From NCBI RefSeq assembly GCF_000325745.1, contig NC_019907.1, positions 516,001-580,000 on the forward strand: a stretch of 64,000 bases of DNA. Direction: 5' to 3'. Shown here piece after piece: positions 16,125-23,286 of the stretch. A program made the translations under genes and the position numbers. The notes under the pieces were generated by a model that saw nothing but the letters and a program-made list of their open reading frames with translations, was not told the origin of the DNA and did not search any database. Numbering within the stretch: position 1 is the stretch's first letter; each line of letters begins with the position of its first letter. The DNA is from Liberibacter crescens BT-1 (GTDB lineage Bacteria > Pseudomonadota > Alphaproteobacteria > Rhizobiales > Rhizobiaceae).

Positions 16125-16823
16125 TCAAGCTGGTAATAAAGAATCCAAAGCATTCCTATATTCAGGAGGCCAGGCGTTCTCATCAACTACTTTAGTTATT
16201 GGTTTTAAGGCTTGTTCATTGCTGACTATACCTATATCCCGAAGAACATTATTAATATTTTCGATTTCTTCCTGGGGGTGGTATAAGCCATAAAAAAGCT
16301 GTATCTTGTCATAGGGTTTAATAAACGAGTTAACTTCTATTTCCTGCGATATTTTTAATTCTTTTTCTATTTTCTTTCTTCCTTCTTCATCAAAGAGAGA
16401 GAATATTTTGGCAGCTTTCTTTTCTGACAGGTACCACTTGTTGATGTCTTTTGGATGCTTCCATGGTGTGATATCCAGTAAACCAACAAGCGCACAAAAA
16501 TATGCGGGGGATTTTATTTTCAAATTGCTTATAATAATTGCTTCAGAACCTGGGTTTGAAATCTCAAGTTTTATAAAAGAAAGAAAGCCTAAAGAAGATG
16601 AGAAAGGTATTCTTTCTATGTTGAGAAGAGGCTTTACTTCCATTCTCTTTTCCAGATATGCTATTCTTTTGATCAAGGACTCTTCTTTTTCCTTAAACAA
16701 TTTTTCATTTTCTTCTGCTTTTTTATTTTCTCTAAAAATAATACGTAACAAGCACATTACCAACAATATGTGGAATACAAATAAAATTATACGAAAATAA
16801 GAGGATTCTATAAAATACAACAT
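16125..16823 (-). CDS. Membrane-anchored protein of unknown function (232 aa)
   Basis: One N-terminal membrane helix (IILFVFHILLVMCLLRIIF) is followed by a charged coiled coil (residues about 30-62, ENKKAEENEKLFKEKEESL) and a cytoplasmic mixed domain: a beta-rich part (FIKLEISNPGSEAIIISNLKI) and a helical part with FSLFDEEGRKKIEKELKI. I do not recognise the domain. It overlaps the preceding 58-residue gene by 16 bp, so the two are co-translated. The low G+C, unlike the phage core, suggests imported cargo. An antiphage or exclusion role is an inference from location only. Confidence 0.65.
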   Translation of the reverse strand: MLYFIESSYFRIILFVFHILLVMCLLRIIFRENKKAEENEKLFKEKEESLIKRIAYLEKRMEVKPLLNIERIPFSSSLGFLSFIKLEISNPGSEAIIISNLKIKSPAYFCALVGLLDITPWKHPKDINKWYLSEKKAAKIFSLFDEEGRKKIEKELKISQEIEVNSFIKPYDKIQLFYGLYHPQEEIENINNVLRDIGIVSNEQALKPITKVVDENAWPPEYRNALDSLLPA

Positions 16824-16984
16824 GTCAGAAAAAATGGAACCGATACTCCTTTTATAAAACCTGTTTTTACAAAGATATTATCCAAAATCGTGTCGATAAA
16901 TTTCCCAATAATCCAATCTAAAAACAACTTTTGTAGAAATTTAATTTTGCTTTTTTCATTTTCTTCTGCTATATTATTCATCAT
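16808..16984 (-). CDS. Small amphipathic protein coupled to the 232-aa membrane protein
   Basis: 58 residues from the first of two adjacent ATGs (AGGAAA lies seven bases upstream). The sequence has a short charged start (MMNNIAEENEKSKIKF), then a hydrophobic or amphipathic remainder (LQKLFLDWIIGKFIDTIL, FIKGVSVPFFLTCCIL). Its 3' end overlaps the start of the next gene by 16 bp. It could be a small membrane partner of that protein. Not recognised. Confidence 0.55.
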   Translation of the reverse strand: MMNNIAEENEKSKIKFLQKLFLDWIIGKFIDTILDNIFVKTGFIKGVSVPFFLTCCIL

Positions 16985-17014
16985 AATAGTTTCCTAACTT
17001 TCTATTATTCAAAT

Positions 17015-17053
17015 GCCCTGTTAATTCGAATGTGACAGGGCGTTTTCTTTTTT
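17015..17053 (+). terminator. Intrinsic terminator
   Basis: GCCCTG (17015-17020), a 15-base loop, CAGGGC (17036-17041), then a T-rich tract on the plus strand. No intact plus-strand gene lies just upstream, only the remnant at 15.8 kb, so it is probably a leftover. It also insulates the leftward pair 16808-16984/16125-16823 from the rightward gene at 17211. Confidence 0.6.
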
Positions 17054-17175
17054 ATGATGTATAATAGGATATATGCTACTTTAAGTCTATGAAAATCATT
17101 TCATGTACAATGAAAAGAGCTTGATTATCAGCCAATTTCACCCTCTACGCTTTTTCTTCTCGCGTTTCTCTTCCC

Positions 17176-17204
17176 TTGACTCTTCTTCTTTGTTCCTCGA
17201 TAAT
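17176..17204 (+). promoter_or_regulatory. Leaderless-type promoter of copy 2
   Basis: TTGACT (17176-17181), a 17-bp spacer, GATAAT (17199-17204), then six bases to the ATG at 17211. The geometry is the same as for the copies at 14720, 28598 and 28948. Confidence 0.7.
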
Positions 17205-17210
17205 AGGATT

Positions 17211-17525
17211 ATGTCAAACGCCGCAGAAAAACGTGAATCATACGACCGCACAAATGATCATGAAGTGCGTATCACCCTCCTTGAGAGAGGGCTCGAGAAT
17301 ATTGATAAACGTTTTGATAAACTTGAGGCGAAGATAGATGCGAGTATTTCTACCCTTGGAGCCAAGATAGAAGCCCAGGGCAAGGAAATAGCAGAGGTGA
17401 AAGGCAAGATATCGCAGATGCCTACGACATTTCAGTTAATCGGCATCATCATTACAGTTGTGCTTGCTGTTATGACTGCAAGTTTTACCTTGCTGAAGTT
17501 TGGTGCGCCTTTTCTGGAGCACTAG
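17211..17525 (+). CDS. Small coiled-coil protein with C-terminal membrane anchor (copy 2)
   Basis: 104 residues from the ATG at 17211. It starts MSNAAEKRESYDRTNDHEVR, continues as a long coiled coil (LLERGLENIDKRFDKLEAKID...AQGKEIAEVKGKI), and ends in one membrane helix (LIGIIITVVLAVMTASFTLL) with KFGAPFLEH at the tail. An ATG 36 codons upstream is in frame but adds a non-homologous segment that would span the promoter, so it is rejected. The first 138 bases differ from the gene at 28598-28461 in only four positions, so one is a recent copy of the other in opposite orientation. Confidence 0.72.
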   Translation: MSNAAEKRESYDRTNDHEVRITLLERGLENIDKRFDKLEAKIDASISTLGAKIEAQGKEIAEVKGKISQMPTTFQLIGIIITVVLAVMTASFTLLKFGAPFLEH

Positions 17526-17619
17526 ATAGCGGTTTCATTCCTGATCTCCACGTTTCTCTTCCACAGCTACTGCTACCTTACTTAAGTTTCGTCCAAATGA
17601 TAGTTCTATTGACAAAAAT

Positions 17620-17949
17620 ATGTCCAAAGGAGTAGAAAGAAGGGAGTATGAGGATTATCCAGAAATGTCAGAGACATCTTTAGATAACAGAGTAACGCAT
17701 CTCGAAGAAGGTTTTAAAGGCCTGAACAACCGTTTTGACAGGCTTGAAGGTAAAATTGATTCCGAGTTTAAAGAAAATAGAAATAAACTTGAGACCATTA
17801 CCGAAAAGATAAACGCCCAAGGCATCTCACTTGCAGAGTTAAAAGGCAAAATAGGCGGAGTGCACATAACTATAGTTTCTACTGGTATTATATTAGGTAT
17901 TATATATACTGTATTTCAGTTAGTGCATCTAATCCCAGTCACCCACTAA
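17620..17949 (+). CDS. Small coiled-coil protein with C-terminal membrane anchor (copy 3, divergent)
   Basis: 109 residues. The start (MSKGVERREYEDYPEM) and the stretch RVTHLEEGFKGLNNRFDRLEGKID align with copy 2 (RITLLERGLENIDKRFDKLEAKID). A coiled coil runs to about residue 80, then one membrane helix (ITIVSTGIILGIIYTVFQLV). It differs from the other copies upstream: a TTGACA lies only five bases before the ATG, so the shared leaderless layout is absent. A later in-frame ATG at 17665 has a GAGG 11 bases upstream and is an alternative start. Confidence 0.62.
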   Translation: MSKGVERREYEDYPEMSETSLDNRVTHLEEGFKGLNNRFDRLEGKIDSEFKENRNKLETITEKINAQGISLAELKGKIGGVHITIVSTGIILGIIYTVFQLVHLIPVTH

Positions 17950-18095
17950 CCCCCCCAAGAAGACACACCCCATCCTCTTACTGGCAGGAAAGCTTCCCGT
18001 GCAGGTAAGGGCACTTCTCATCTTGCGTGGTTGCGAAAATATAAGCTGTAGAAAGGAACAGGAGAGGGGGATATAAGTAAACTATGCAATATCTA

Positions 18096-18716
18096 TTATG
18101 TCATTTCTTCTGCTTTTTTGCGTGCGTTATCAACATCACCTTCCGAAAGAAGACTTCCAACTCTATGCATATATTTTTCCATTTTTAATAAAAGATCGTA
18201 ACCCGTCTCTTTCCATTCCTTATATGGCTGAGGAATTCCTATATCGGCGAGCCTTTCACAAACAAAATAATAATAGTCCAGCATACTTGGAATGCATTCT
18301 TCAAGATCTTTTTTACTCATAGAAGGATATTGAGAATCTTCAAGCATCTTTTGACCCAGATTTTTAGCTTTTAATTTAAAGTTTTTTGCCTCGGAAAGCT
18401 TTATATAAAGTTCATCGCGTTCTTTTTCTATTTTGATAAAATCTTCATTTTTTTTAAATATAAATCCTTTATTTATTCGCTGCCGAAATATAACAGCACA
18501 GGCAAGAATAAGAAGAATAAAAAGAATGATTATCAAAACTTTACCCTCGAATGGTGTTGCTTTAAATGCATATAATATTTTGTTATAATAATCTAATATT
18601 TTGTTATAAAAATAAAGTAAAATTCCTATTGCTATAGCTGAAATTACTCCAGTGATGGTTCTTATGTAGGTTTCTTGCTTAATTTTTTTAAAAGCTTTAT
18701 CCTCCCCCTCGCTCAT
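18096..18716 (-). CDS. Two-helix membrane protein with cytoplasmic coiled-coil domain (206 aa)
   Basis: Two membrane helices (about residues 19-40, ITGVISAIAIGILLYFY, and 58-78, KVLIIILFILLILACAVIF) with a short loop between, then a charged coiled coil (KIEKERDELYIKLSEAKNF) and a helical C-terminal domain with ESxxYPSMSKKDLEE-like and DYYYFVCERLADIGI segments. The first ATG has AGGAGG eight bases upstream. It is the third leftward gene behind the repressor. I do not recognise the family. Phage-exclusion proteins such as RexB and various Abi proteins have this kind of plan, but so do many unrelated proteins. Confidence 0.65.
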   Translation of the reverse strand: MSEGEDKAFKKIKQETYIRTITGVISAIAIGILLYFYNKILDYYNKILYAFKATPFEGKVLIIILFILLILACAVIFRQRINKGFIFKKNEDFIKIEKERDELYIKLSEAKNFKLKAKNLGQKMLEDSQYPSMSKKDLEECIPSMLDYYYFVCERLADIGIPQPYKEWKETGYDLLLKMEKYMHRVGSLLSEGDVDNARKKAEEMT

Positions 18717-18920
18717 TATTCCTCCTTGTTTAACTTCCTCTAGTGTTTGTGATGCTTCGTGGGGTTGGGGTGTGGTAGTTCACCTCTTGCCTCCCGCGTG
18801 CTTTTTCCCTATCCGATGAATGCATGCTGTGGGTTTGTCTTCGAGGGGTTGGGGTGAAGAAAGATTTAAATTAGAAATGTGAAGTGGAAGAGTAGTAAGA
18901 GAGGATAATCGTTTCTCTCC
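18717..18920. other. Spacer with a 17-bp imperfect direct repeat
   Basis: The motif CGTGGGGTTGGGGTG (about 18759) recurs as CGAGGGGTTGGGGTG (about 18841). Read leftward, both give PTPR within one short open stretch (MHSSDREKARGRQEV and on) that lacks a good ribosome binding site. It may be a coding relic. Confidence 0.3.
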
Positions 18921-19103
18921 TTACCTATTACGCGCAATCACCCGCAAATTTAGCAAAACAGCGGAAAGCATGAGCAGTATAAGAATGAGCAAAACATTCG
19001 TCAGTCCGAGATAAGCAACAGAAAAACCAAGTCCAAAGACAACAATGCAAGGTAAAATAAAGTATTTAACCAGTTTCTTTAGTATATAACTAATAAAGCT
19101 CTC
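18921..19103 (-). CDS. Small two-helix membrane protein (60 aa), rex-position locus
   Basis: 60 residues from the ATG at 19103 (MESFISYILKKLVKYF), chosen because GAGG lies about nine bases upstream; two in-frame ATGs further up lie deeper inside the preceding gene. Two hydrophobic helices follow (ILPCIVVFGLGFSVAYL and VLLILILLMLSAVLL), ending in RVIARNR. The start overlaps the upstream 296-residue gene by 14 bp, so the two are translationally coupled. A small polytopic partner directly after a larger protein, downstream of the repressor, recalls rexB, but I see no sequence similarity. Confidence 0.62.
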   Translation of the reverse strand, partial: ESFISYILKKLVKYFILPCIVVFGLGFSVAYLGLTNVLLILILLMLSAVLLNLRVIARNR

Positions 19104-19980
19104 CATCTCTTCGATAGCCTCCATAACTTTTGTTATTTTTAAGATATAGTTCATGTTTGACACGATCTTCTTTTGTGTATGTAGTGTTAGGAGATTCGTC
19201 TTCTAGTTTATTATGATCGAGAATACTCTCTCTCTCTTCCGGTTTAGAAAATAGAGCTCTTCTAATATCTACTATGTATTTATCAATATACCTCTCAAGT
19301 TTTGCATGTTTAAAGCATATCATACTTACATCTTTTTCGATATTATCTACCTTTTCAGAAACTTTTAATATAAAAGAATAAATTATAAATAGACAGTAGA
19401 AGATAAAAACTATTGTGAAAGGTATATAGTTATAGTACCCTAAGAAACACATCCCAAATATCGTAATCCATTGCCATGGTAGTGCTAATTCTTTAATTCT
19501 ATTTTTCTTTCTTATTTTCTTAAGATTTTCTAGATTTTTTATATGTAATTCTTCACATTTTTTCAGGATCCTTAATTCTATTTCTGGGGGATATTTTGAG
19601 GCTAAGACTAATACTTCATCGTTTGTTAAAAATTCTGGATCATCATATTCCCTATTTTTTGTTAAGGATAAAAAATTGTTACTAAATATGTTATAGTGAT
19701 AAGAGTCTGAAATATACTCTGGATTTCTAAATCCAACAAAAGTGTTTCCTTTTACATACAATTTGTTGAATACAGAAAAGATATCGGACATTAATTCTTT
19801 TCTTGTTTTACCTGTAATATTTAATAATTCTTGTATAGGTATAACGGATACTTCCAGATATGACAAAATTTCCTGAAAGCGTGTATCAAAAAGATCTTGT
19901 CCCGCTAATTCTGAGAAACCTCTTAGCTCTCCTCTTTTCTTCAAAACTTTTTCGTATTGTAATAGTTCTTCTTCTTCCAT
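19090..19980 (-). CDS. Unknown 296-aa protein with central membrane hairpin, rex-position locus
   Basis: N-terminal cytoplasmic part (residues 1-165) is mostly helical, with ILSYLEVSVIPIQELLNITG reminiscent of a winged-helix turn, then a charged linker (KKIRKKNRIKEL). Two membrane helices follow (WITIFGMCFLGYY and FTIVFIFYCLFIIYSFIL, about 170-205). A charged C-terminal region (KHAKLERYIDKYIVDIRRAL) follows, ending in a Tyr/Gly-rich tail. GAGGA lies ten bases upstream of the ATG. It lies 225 bp behind the repressor on the same strand and overlaps the 60-residue membrane protein gene. No known family is recognised. Location next to cI and AT-rich codon use fit a lysogen-expressed exclusion gene. 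Confidence 0.65.
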   Translation of the reverse strand: MEEEELLQYEKVLKKRGELRGFSELAGQDLFDTRFQEILSYLEVSVIPIQELLNITGKTRKELMSDIFSVFNKLYVKGNTFVGFRNPEYISDSYHYNIFSNNFLSLTKNREYDDPEFLTNDEVLVLASKYPPEIELRILKKCEELHIKNLENLKKIRKKNRIKELALPWQWITIFGMCFLGYYNYIPFTIVFIFYCLFIIYSFILKVSEKVDNIEKDVSMICFKHAKLERYIDKYIVDIRRALFSKPEERESILDHNKLEDESPNTTYTKEDRVKHELYLKNNKSYGGYRRDGELY

Positions 19981-20204
19981 ATTTTTTCAATCCTCAATTG
20001 CGTAGAAAGATATAACAAAAGAATAGCGATAATACATTTTATCTTCTTATAGCTTTAGAAGACTGGCATCATAAGAAGCTTAATTTTCTCAAGGGATTCT
20101 ACTTACTAATTTATTTTGACTATATGGAAAATGTTTTTGCGTGAATAGCAATTTTTATGTTGACAACTTTTGATGTAAAGTCGGTGTCATATAAACTGAC
20201 AGAA

Positions 20205-20639
20205 CTATCTCATACGTTTCTTCTTTCTCTTTTCCTCCATCGTGCAGAGGTTGTCGGGGGTGTTGCTAACGTACGATAATGTTTGAGATGCTTCGTTTAC
20301 AGACTCAAGAGCTAAAATTTCAGCTATTTTTAAAAGCTTTTCTTTTGTTACTTTATCAACACCCACATATATATCTAACAGTTTTTCTACGCCCGTTGAA
20401 TCTTCTATTTCAAAAGCTTTATAGTTTGATTCCTTTCCTGTGAAAAGCCAATCCAAAGAAACTTTGAAAAACTTCGCGTACCTGACTGCATAGTCATACG
20501 GGCTTCGATGACCGTTCTCGTGGCCCGCATACGTAGAGTATGGCACTCCTATAGCCTCTGCAGCCTCTTTTACCGAAGGATACCCGGACCTAATACGCGC
20601 CAATCTAAGACGCTCACCAAAATCTATATAATCTGTCAT
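20205..20639 (-). CDS. CI-like repressor (XRE family), no peptidase domain
   Basis: 144 residues. An XRE helix-turn-helix spans residues 8-66: FGERLRLARIRSGYPSVKEAAEAIGVPYSTYAGHENGHRSP is the classic pattern, ending in DWLFTGKE. The C-terminal half is helical (TKEKLLKIAEILALES) and lacks the S24/LexA serine-lysine peptidase of lambda CI, so RecA-driven self-cleavage is not expected. It is divergent from cro, and palindromic operators lie between them. A promoter TTGTCA-17-TAATCT reads into it with a leader of only about eight bases, similar to the leaderless pRM transcript of lambda. The tail is very basic (EEKRKKKRMR). Confidence 0.85.
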   Translation of the reverse strand: MTDYIDFGERLRLARIRSGYPSVKEAAEAIGVPYSTYAGHENGHRSPYDYAVRYAKFFKVSLDWLFTGKESNYKAFEIEDSTGVEKLLDIYVGVDKVTKEKLLKIAEILALESVNEASQTLSYVSNTPDNLCTMEEKRKKKRMR

Positions 20640-20662
20640 GCTAACAGCATAACAGATTATAT

Positions 20663-20704
20663 AATGCGAATGGCATTGACAAAGTATAATGCAAATGGCA
20701 TTAT
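20663..20704. promoter_or_regulatory. OR-type operators with overlapping pR and pRM promoters
   Basis: Two palindromes, AATGCGAATGGCATT (20663-20677) and AATGCAAATGGCATT (20688-20702), lie 25 bp apart centre to centre. On the plus strand TTGACA (20676-20681), 17 bp, CATTAT (20699-20704) form pR, so the second palindrome covers the -10 box. On the minus strand TTGTCA (20682-20677), 17 bp and TAATCT form the repressor promoter, across the first palindrome. The half-site ATGC...GCAT is the same as in the pL operators at 11.8 kb. Confidence 0.82.
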
Positions 20705-20710
20705 TTGTTT

Positions 20711-20941
20711 ATGCTTAACACTTTTAAAAATATGCGAACTCGACTTCATCTAAGCCAAGAAAGTATAGCCAGAATTATTGGTGTACATCAAGCTACAGTT
20801 TCTAAATGGGAACGGGGGCTTACCCGTCCCAACGGTGCGGCTTTAAAAATGATTAATCTGATTGAAAACCACCCCGACATTTTTGGGCCTGCGCCATCTG
20901 AACCACCTGACAATGAGAAAAATAATCATGGAAACATTTAA
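20711..20941 (+). CDS. Cro-like XRE regulator
   Basis: 76 residues from the ATG at 20711. The helix-turn-helix is clear: MRTRLHLSQESIARIIGVHQ, then ATVSKWERGLTRPNGAALKMI, a typical YdaS/Cro-type fold. The ATG lies exactly six bases after the pR -10 box and no ribosome binding site is present, so the transcript should be leaderless; a TTG at 20705 or ATG at 20732 are less likely starts. It is the first gene of the rightward operon and overlaps the next gene by 14 bp. Confidence 0.85.
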   Translation: MLNTFKNMRTRLHLSQESIARIIGVHQATVSKWERGLTRPNGAALKMINLIENHPDIFGPAPSEPPDNEKNNHGNI

Positions 20942-21158
20942 AACTTATCTTGCAAGGATGCAATCTTTCGAAACCGAATTTTTTAATCATCCTGCAACGG
21001 AAGAACTGAAAGATCTGGAAATTAAAGTAGATGCCCTGCGCAACCAGATCGATACTCTACGCCCGAATAATTATTCTGAACTGGTTTATACAGAATATCT
21101 TTCTGGATCCATATTAAAGCTCCTCGTCCATATAAGAAAGTTGAGGAGCTATGAGTGA
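20928..21158 (+). CDS. Small phage protein (76 aa), second gene of the pR operon
   Basis: 76 residues from METFKTYLARMQSFETEFF; the ATG at 20928 overlaps the end of cro. It is helical with a likely coiled coil (EELKDLEIKVDALRNQIDTLRPN). The frame is open upstream to 20862 but that part would overlap cro by 80 bp. No family recognised. In lambda-like phages this place holds cII-type genes, but no DNA-binding motif is visible here. A 25-codon ORF at 21151-21228 directly after it may be a further peptide. Confidence 0.55.
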   Translation: METFKTYLARMQSFETEFFNHPATEELKDLEIKVDALRNQIDTLRPNNYSELVYTEYLSGSILKLLVHIRKLRSYE

Positions 21159-21231
21159 ACTTGAACTTGTCGAAAATTCAAAAATGCGCATGGGAAGGCA
21201 GCTACGTATTAAAGGAGAGGGAGGGTGAGCG

Positions 21232-21549
21232 ATGAGTGTTCTGGTCGCCTGTATTACTGTCGATACCAAAATGAGACAGATAGGAAATGGCAAACGGTTT
21301 GTATCTTTCCAAAAATCGAGTACCTCCATATTTCCATGTTTTATTCTCCTGTGGAACGCCAGACCTCACATAGTTTCATTACAGGAACTTATCGACGGGA
21401 TTTATGGACAAGAAAAAGGGCGTCACATAACGAGCGCGAGGATATTCCATATCATTTTTTGTATCCGTAGGCGTCTTGCTCCACTGGATATTAATATAGA
21501 GAGAGTCCGTGGAAAAGGTTTTCGTATCCCGATGGAGAGGGTTCAATGA
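21232..21549 (+). CDS. Winged helix-turn-helix protein
   Basis: 105 residues. The C-terminal half has the pattern of an OmpR/PhoB-type winged helix: VSLQELIDGIYGQEKGRHIT (helix and recognition loop), then IIFCIRRRLAPLDINIERVRGKGFRIP, where IRRRLAPLxIxIERVRGKGFRIP is the usual recognition helix and wing. There is no receiver domain. Such stand-alone proteins are common in early regions of alphaproteobacterial prophages. GGAGGG precedes the ATG. It may regulate the early-to-late switch; that is inferred. Confidence 0.7.
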   Translation: MSVLVACITVDTKMRQIGNGKRFVSFQKSSTSIFPCFILLWNARPHIVSLQELIDGIYGQEKGRHITSARIFHIIFCIRRRLAPLDINIERVRGKGFRIPMERVQ

Positions 21550-21782
21550 TCCCCGAGGATTGTTTGAGGGAAATGGAGTTTGATCTTTTCAGGGCGATGC
21601 TTTGTGACGAGGAGTTTTTAAGAGACTGGTTTGACAGGATAATGGAGGAGAAGCCGATGTTGTTTTTTGAGATTGTTGGAGCTGTGCTTGTCTTTGTCTT
21701 TATCGGTACAGAAGCGGGCAGGTATGACCTGAAGCGGCTGTTTCAGTGGGTGAAGTCAAGAATAGGCAGGAAGAAAATATGA
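21546..21782 (+). CDS. Small single-pass membrane protein (78 aa)
   Basis: The start overlaps the previous stop (ATGA). An acidic N-terminus (IPEDCLREMEFDLF, DEEFLRDWFDRIMEEKP) precedes one membrane helix (MLFFEIVGAVLVFVFIGTEA) and a basic tail (KRLFQWVKSRIGRKK), so the C-terminus is probably cytoplasmic. Not recognised. A membrane protein in the replication operon could serve exclusion or replication anchoring, but no evidence points either way. Confidence 0.55.
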   Translation: MIPEDCLREMEFDLFRAMLCDEEFLRDWFDRIMEEKPMLFFEIVGAVLVFVFIGTEAGRYDLKRLFQWVKSRIGRKKI

Positions 21783-22135
21783 TGTCTGGATTGAGTGTTT
21801 CTGGGACGTGGAGGAGAACGAAGTACGGTTCTGTGAGAACGACACGTGACGGCACTTGTTTTGCGAGTAAAGCCGAAGCGGACTATTACGGACGTTTAAA
21901 GATGCTTGAGAAGTCAGGAGAGGTTTCGCAAGTTGTTCTTCAGCCTTCCTATCCTGTGATCATCAACGGGATAAAGGTCTTTACCTATCGTGCGGATTTT
22001 TCATTTTACGATGTTCATGATCAGCGTTTTCGTGTTGTTGATGTCAAGGGATATGACACGCCTATCAGCAAACTGAAGCGTAAATGTGTGAAGGCGATGT
22101 ATGACATCGATGTGGAGGTGGTGAGATCATCATGA
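21779..22135 (+). CDS. DUF1064-family phage nuclease
   Basis: 118 residues from the first of two ATGs (21779), with AGGAAG upstream. The sequence matches DUF1064, a phage family with a PD-(D/E)XK-like fold predicted to cut branched DNA: TKYGSVRTTRDGTCFASKAEADYYGRLK is the family opening, YRADFSFYD gives the first acidic residue, and RVVDVKGYDTP the D-x-K pair, followed by KRKCVKAMY. It probably resolves recombination or replication intermediates. It overlaps genes on both sides within the pR operon. Confidence 0.82.
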   Translation: MMSGLSVSGTWRRTKYGSVRTTRDGTCFASKAEADYYGRLKMLEKSGEVSQVVLQPSYPVIINGIKVFTYRADFSFYDVHDQRFRVVDVKGYDTPISKLKRKCVKAMYDIDVEVVRSS

Positions 22136-23286
22136 AGTATTATTCGTTCCATATTGGAGACTACCGCACGGATGCGTTTAATCTTCCATGGGATTATCGT
22201 GCAGCCTATCGTGAAATGATAGATCTATATTATATGAGAGAGAAATGTCTGCCTCTTGATGTAAAAGAGATATGTTTTTCAATAGGAGCAAAGACAAAGA
22301 AACAATTCGATGCAGTTTATAAAATTCTTGATCTTTTTTTCGATAAAAGAGATGACGGTTGGTATAATAGCCGTTGTGAAGAAGATATAGAGAAATTTTA
22401 CGCTAAAAGCGAGAAGGCAAAATCAGCAGCCGCTGCTTCAGTTGCTTCACGTCAATCAAAAGTAATTCATTTGAATGATGATAATGATGTTGATCATTTT
22501 CATGAAGAACGTTCAACGGTCGCTGAGCATTCGCTTAACGAACGTTCAACTAACCATAACCCAATAACCAATAACCAAAATAAAAATAATAAATCTTCAC
22601 TTCGTTCAGATTTGTCGGTTTCTGATTTTGAGGATTTTGACAATCACACTGATATCAAAACCTCAACAAACGTTGATCAAAACGAAAGCAGATGCATAGC
22701 AAACGCTGGGCAAAGTCTGGTTTTTTCAGCAGCAATTTCAGGAGAAGAACCTCAACAAAACGGTGGCAAAGCCCATCAAAAACCGAAGAAGAAGCTTGTT
22801 TATCCAGCTGCTTTTGAGGAGGCATGGCAAGCTTATCCGACCCATCCGAACATGTCGAAGAAGCAGGCTTTTGCGAATTGGCAGAAGCTTGACGATGAAG
22901 AGAAAGAGGCTTGTTCAAAGGCTATTCCACATTTTGTGAGCTATTGCAGGGACAATGATATAACCGATCATTTTGTGAAGCACATGTGCCGCTTTATCAG
23001 TGATGGGCTGTTTGAAGGGTACAGGAATGGCTATACACCAAAAGTCAAGCCTGTTTTGCAAGGTCATGATCCGCCTTCGAGGAAAGAGGCTGCTATTCGT
23101 GAACATAAGGAATTTTTAAGAAAACTGGATTTGTCGCTTGATGGAGGAAATGATGAGTACAAGAACACGATTGAGCTTTCCCGAGAAGATTACCAGTCTG
23201 GAAAAGTCCATTACATTGATCGACAGGAAAATAGAGGAAACGAAGGAAGAGATTTATTGCATGAAGAAGGACAACCCTTCCATTGA
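22132..23286 (+). CDS. DUF1376/YdaU-type replication protein
   Basis: 384 residues. The N-terminus has the DUF1376 signature: YYSFHIGDYRTDAFNLPWDYRAAYREMIDLYYMRE, then EICFSIGAKTKKQFDAV and DGWYNSRCEEDIEKFYAKSEKAK. A polar linker rich in Asn, Ser and His follows (about residues 115-215), then a second domain with FEEAWQAYPTHPNMSKKQAFANWQKL and FEGYRNG. YdaU-like proteins sit where phages keep their replication initiator or helicase loader, and this one lies just before ssb. It overlaps the next gene by 134 bp. Confidence 0.82.
   Translation: MKYYSFHIGDYRTDAFNLPWDYRAAYREMIDLYYMREKCLPLDVKEICFSIGAKTKKQFDAVYKILDLFFDKRDDGWYNSRCEEDIEKFYAKSEKAKSAAAASVASRQSKVIHLNDDNDVDHFHEERSTVAEHSLNERSTNHNPITNNQNKNNKSSLRSDLSVSDFEDFDNHTDIKTSTNVDQNESRCIANAGQSLVFSAAISGEEPQQNGGKAHQKPKKKLVYPAAFEEAWQAYPTHPNMSKKQAFANWQKLDDEEKEACSKAIPHFVSYCRDNDITDHFVKHMCRFISDGLFEGYRNGYTPKVKPVLQGHDPPSRKEAAIREHKEFLRKLDLSLDGGNDEYKNTIELSREDYQSGKVHYIDRQENRGNEGRDLLHEEGQPFH

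Noticed and set aside
17103-17210. N-terminal extension of copy 2 (36 codons)
   Set aside because: It would cover the promoter, is not shared by the other family members, and the homologous gene at 28598 starts at the later ATG.
19090-19980. Direct assignment as RexA
   Set aside because: Same relative position, but RexA has no membrane hairpin and no sequence similarity was seen.
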